From assembly GCA_009691855.1 (NCBI GenBank), contig SIAI01000006.1, forward strand, positions 81,077 through 145,076: DNA of 64,000 nucleotides, given 5' to 3'. Below, piece after piece: positions 61,585-64,000 of the stretch (the stretch's first letter is position 1; each line of letters starts with the position of its first letter). The DNA comes from Planctomycetota bacterium (GTDB taxonomy: Bacteria; Planctomycetota; UBA1135; GCA-002686595). The notes under the pieces are model-generated. The model had not been told where the DNA came from. It saw only the letters and a list, made by a program, of their open reading frames with translations, and searched no databases. The translations under genes were made by a program, and so were the position numbers.

Positions 61585-63828
61585 ATGTCCGTCGTTCTCG
61601 CCCCCTTGCTGCTCGTGGCGCTGGCCCAGGACGGCGCCGTTACGGCGCGTGCCGTGTACCCGCCGCCCACGGAGGAGCAGCGCGCCGGCCATGCGCAGAT
61701 GCTGGCGCTGCTGGAGGACGTGCGCGCCAAGACGCCGCGCCAGAACGCCTATCTGGGCGATGCGGCGCTGAAAAAACTGCTGGAGGGCCGCGCGGCTCTG
61801 GAGGAGGGCAAGACGCCGCAGAAGACGCTGGCGCGCTACGACTACGACATCGGCATGAACCTGCTGCGCCTCGGCCGGAACGACGAGGCCATGACCAGCC
61901 TGCGCCAGAGCTACGCGCGCCTGAGCCCGCTCCCGCGCGCCGACTGGCCGCCCTTCGCCGAGCGCCTGTGCTACGACCTCGGCGTAGCCGCCATGCGCAA
62001 GGGCGAGAACGACAACTGCGTCGCGCAGCACAGCGCGCAGAGCTGCCTCCTGCCGATCGAGGGCACGGGCGTGCACGCCGACCAGGCCGGCTCGCGCGAG
62101 GCGCTCAAGTGGTTGCGCGAGGCGCGCGCGACCTCCCCGGACGAGGACGTGAAGCTGTGCGCGCGCTGGCTGCTCAACATCGCCGCCATGACCGTGGGCG
62201 AGTACCCGGCGGGTCTGACGGAGGACGAGCGCATCGACCCCAAGGTCTTCGCCAGCGAGGCCGAGTTCCCGCGCTTCCACGACGTCGCGCCCGCGCTCGG
62301 GCTGAACGACTTCGACCTCTCCGGCGGTGCGATCCTCGAGGACTTCGACCACGACGGGCGCATCGACGTGCTGACCTCGAGCTGGAACACCAGCACCGCG
62401 CTGCACCTGAAGCACAACAACGGCGACGGCACCTTCACGGACCGCAGCCACACGGCGAACCTCGACGGGCTCTACGGCGGGCTCAACCTGGTGCAGGCCG
62501 ACTACGACAGCGACGGCTGGACGGACGTGCTCGTGCTGCGCGGCGCGTGGCTGTTCGGGCCGCGCGGGCAGATCCCCAAGTCCCTGCTGGCGAACCGCGG
62601 CGACGGGACCTTCCTCGATGTGACCATCCACGCCGGGTTGAACGAGGCCTTCTACCCTTCGCAGGCGGCCGGCTTCGCCGACTACGACCTGGACGGCGAC
62701 CTCGACCTGTACCTCGGCTCCGAGGCGAACATGGAGAGCCCGTTCCCCGGGCAGCTGTTCCAGAACCAGGGCGACGGCACCTTCCGCGACGTGGCCAAGG
62801 CCGCGGGCGTCGAGAACGTGCGCTTCTGCAAGGGCGTGAGCTGGGGCGACTACGACGACGACCGCTATCCCGATCTCTACTGCTCGAACCTCGGCGGCAA
62901 TGAGCGGCTCTACCGCAACCAGCGCGACGGCACCTTCGAGGACAGGGCCGAGACGCTGAGTGTCACCGGCCCGAAGAACAGCTTCCCGACCTGGTTCTGG
63001 GACTTCGACAACGACGGCGTGCTCGACATCTTCGTCTCCAGCTACGAGCTGGTGGACCTCAACGCCAGTCTGCGGCTCACGCCGGTCGCGGCCAGCTACC
63101 TCGGCGTGCCCTTCGAGGGCGAGCTCGCGTGCCTCTACCGGGGCGACGGCAAGGGCGGCTTCAAGGACGTCGCCGTCGAGAAGAACATCAAGCGCCTCAC
63201 GCTGCCGATGGGCTCGAACTTCGGCGACCTCGACAACGACGGCTTCCTCGATTTCTACCTGGGCACCGGCTACCCGGCCTACGACGGGCTGATCCCCAAC
63301 GTCCTGTACTGGAACCGCGCGGGTGAGAAGTTCCTCGACGTGTCGGCCGCGGCCGGCGTCGGCCACCTGCAGAAGGGCCACGGCGTCGCGCTCGCCGACC
63401 TGGATCGCGACGGTGACCTGGATCTCTTCGAGCAGATGGGCGGCGCCTACCCCGGCGATGGCTTCGGCGACACGCTGTTCGAGAACCCCGGCTTCGGGAA
63501 CCACTACCTCGCGCTCGAGCTCGTCGGCGTGCAGAGCAACCGCTCCGCCATCGGCACGCGCATCCACGCCGAGTTCGAGGAGCACGGCAAGCGCCGGCAC
63601 CTCTACCGCTGGGTCAACTCCGGCGGCAGCTTCGGCTGCAACCCGCTCGAGCAGCACCTGGGTCTCGGGCAGGCCAGCGAGGTCGCGCGCCTCGAGATCA
63701 GCTGGCCGAAGAGCGCCACGACGCAGGTCTTCGAGCACGTGGCCGCGGACCAGAGGCTCGCGATCGTCGAGGGCGCGAAGGCGCCGCGCGTCGTGAGCGT
63801 GCCGGCCTTCCGCTTCAAGCCGCGCTGA
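61585..63828 (+). CDS. exported FG-GAP / ASPIC-UnbV repeat protein
   Basis: 747 residues. Signal peptide VVLAPLLLVALAQ. A helical TPR-like N-terminal region (about 20-215) precedes seven calcium-loop blades with D-x-D-x-D/N-G motifs (DFDHDGRIDVL, DYDSDGWTDVL, DYDLDGDLDLYLG, DFDNDGVLDIFV, DLDNDGFLDFYLG, DLDRDGDLDLF; the fourth reads DYDDDRYPDLY). The C-terminus is ASPIC/UnbV: NRSAIGTRIHAEF, HLGLGQASEVARLEISWPK. These are abundant planctomycete exported propellers, perhaps carbohydrate or metal binding. Confidence 0.9.
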   Translation: MSVVLAPLLLVALAQDGAVTARAVYPPPTEEQRAGHAQMLALLEDVRAKTPRQNAYLGDAALKKLLEGRAALEEGKTPQKTLARYDYDIGMNLLRLGRNDEAMTSLRQSYARLSPLPRADWPPFAERLCYDLGVAAMRKGENDNCVAQHSAQSCLLPIEGTGVHADQAGSREALKWLREARATSPDEDVKLCARWLLNIAAMTVGEYPAGLTEDERIDPKVFASEAEFPRFHDVAPALGLNDFDLSGGAILEDFDHDGRIDVLTSSWNTSTALHLKHNNGDGTFTDRSHTANLDGLYGGLNLVQADYDSDGWTDVLVLRGAWLFGPRGQIPKSLLANRGDGTFLDVTIHAGLNEAFYPSQAAGFADYDLDGDLDLYLGSEANMESPFPGQLFQNQGDGTFRDVAKAAGVENVRFCKGVSWGDYDDDRYPDLYCSNLGGNERLYRNQRDGTFEDRAETLSVTGPKNSFPTWFWDFDNDGVLDIFVSSYELVDLNASLRLTPVAASYLGVPFEGELACLYRGDGKGGFKDVAVEKNIKRLTLPMGSNFGDLDNDGFLDFYLGTGYPAYDGLIPNVLYWNRAGEKFLDVSAAAGVGHLQKGHGVALADLDRDGDLDLFEQMGGAYPGDGFGDTLFENPGFGNHYLALELVGVQSNRSAIGTRIHAEFEEHGKRRHLYRWVNSGGSFGCNPLEQHLGLGQASEVARLEISWPKSATTQVFEHVAADQRLAIVEGAKAPRVVSVPAFRFKPR

Positions 63829-63840
63829 GCTACTAGGTTC

Positions 63841-63870
63841 GAGAGTCCGCAGCGCCGCGCGCGGACTCTC
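63841..63870 (+). terminator. hairpin after the ASPIC/UnbV gene
   Basis: A perfect 10-bp stem, GAGAGTCCGC/GCGGACTCTC, with a 10-base loop, starts 13 bases past the stop. The core GAGTCCGC/GCGGACTC is the same as the hairpin at 17061-17081. Confidence 0.65.
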
Positions 63871-63952
63871 GGGAGTAGTAGCTCCGGCGCCGCCGGCGCC
63901 GCGCCGCTCATCAAGCGGCGAGGAGGGGGAGGCCGCGTGTCGCGGCCGACGT

Positions 63953-63973
63953 GGGGGAGGGTCTGCCTCCCCC
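63953..63973. repeat. GC-rich hairpin near the window end
   Basis: GGGGGAGG (63953-63960) pairs perfectly with CCTCCCCC (63966-63973) around GTCTG. CGCCGCT/AGCGGCG hairpin sequence lies just upstream near 63902-63920. The cluster may be part of a repeat that continues beyond the window. Confidence 0.45.
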
Positions 63974-64000
63974 GCCAACAAGAACTCAGCGCGGGCGCAT

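Noticed and set aside
61483..63981. Long minus-strand open frame upstream of 61482
   Set aside because: It mirrors the coding frame of the ASPIC/UnbV gene; no motifs, and a better start with a ribosome site exists at 61482.

Overview
The window is very G+C-rich (about 70% by eye, not computed) and densely coded on both strands. Many neighbouring genes overlap by 4 bases (ATGA or GTGA), which implies translational coupling. The gene content suggests a Gram-negative bacterium of the PVC group, most likely Planctomycetota: KdsB (LPS), an ASPIC/UnbV-FG-GAP exported protein, carboxypeptidase-regulatory-repeat and HEAT-repeat exported proteins, an Hc1-type histone-like peptide, FloA with NfeD, futalosine-pathway menaquinone genes, and an exosortase with PEP-CTERM. 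No rRNA or taxonomic marker is present, so this placement is inference.

Layout. 0.1-7.2 kb: a zinc-ribbon membrane gene broken by two frameshifts, a CPBP protease, an exported HExxH protein, an NHL propeller and a large carboxypeptidase-regulatory repeat protein. 7.3-14.8 kb: coupled kdsB-pyrG-DUF1844, a lipoprotein, a LysM protein, an NtrC-type regulator and anmK. 14.9-21.3 kb: an exported HEAT protein carrying a receiver-like domain, tRNA-Thr(CGU), a HAD/pseudo-peptidase/BtpA cluster and an alkaline-phosphatase-superfamily lipoprotein. 21.5-29.1 kb: an M28 peptidase, a PHP-domain protein, an ABC exporter pair and a histidine-kinase-like protein without a phosphoacceptor domain. 29.3-34.8 kb: a selenium region with selD, whose active-site codon is an in-frame TGA followed by a SECIS-like hairpin, and selC (tRNA-Sec, UCA) 2.3 kb downstream, with a membrane protein, a GDPD protein and two GNAT-like genes. 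34.8-39.3 kb: coupled NfeD-NfeD-FloA-small membrane protein-EVE, then the Hc1-like peptide. 39.5-41.9 kb: mqnB-mqnD and an outer-membrane-like lipoprotein. 42.0-43.6 kb: an IS3-family insertion sequence with a nonsense codon in orfA. 43.6-45.7 kb: a small lipoprotein and two DUF4388 paralogues. 45.9-49.8 kb: a three-subunit molybdenum hydroxylase resembling 4-hydroxybenzoyl-CoA reductase. 49.9-53.7 kb: a cardiolipin synthase and two amidohydrolases. 53.7-55.6 kb: a compact exosortase system (73-aa PEP-CTERM protein, exosortase, EpsI-like protein) whose exosortase gene contains an in-frame palindromic DNA element. 55.8-64 kb: an alpha/beta-hydrolase-like protein without the nucleophile, a Ski2-like helicase, a degenerate metallopeptidase-like exported protein and the ASPIC/UnbV protein.

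The clearest functional units are the selenocysteine pair (SelD makes selenophosphate, selC carries selenocysteine, and SelD itself appears to be a selenoprotein), the exosortase trio, the flotillin/NfeD run and the molybdenum hydroxylase operon. Three exported or cytoplasmic enzyme-like proteins have lost a catalytic residue, and a kinase-like protein lacks its phosphoacceptor domain. Eight transcription-unit-leading genes have a TAnnnT-like or GATAGT hexamer 6-11 bases before the start codon, which points to leaderless transcripts.
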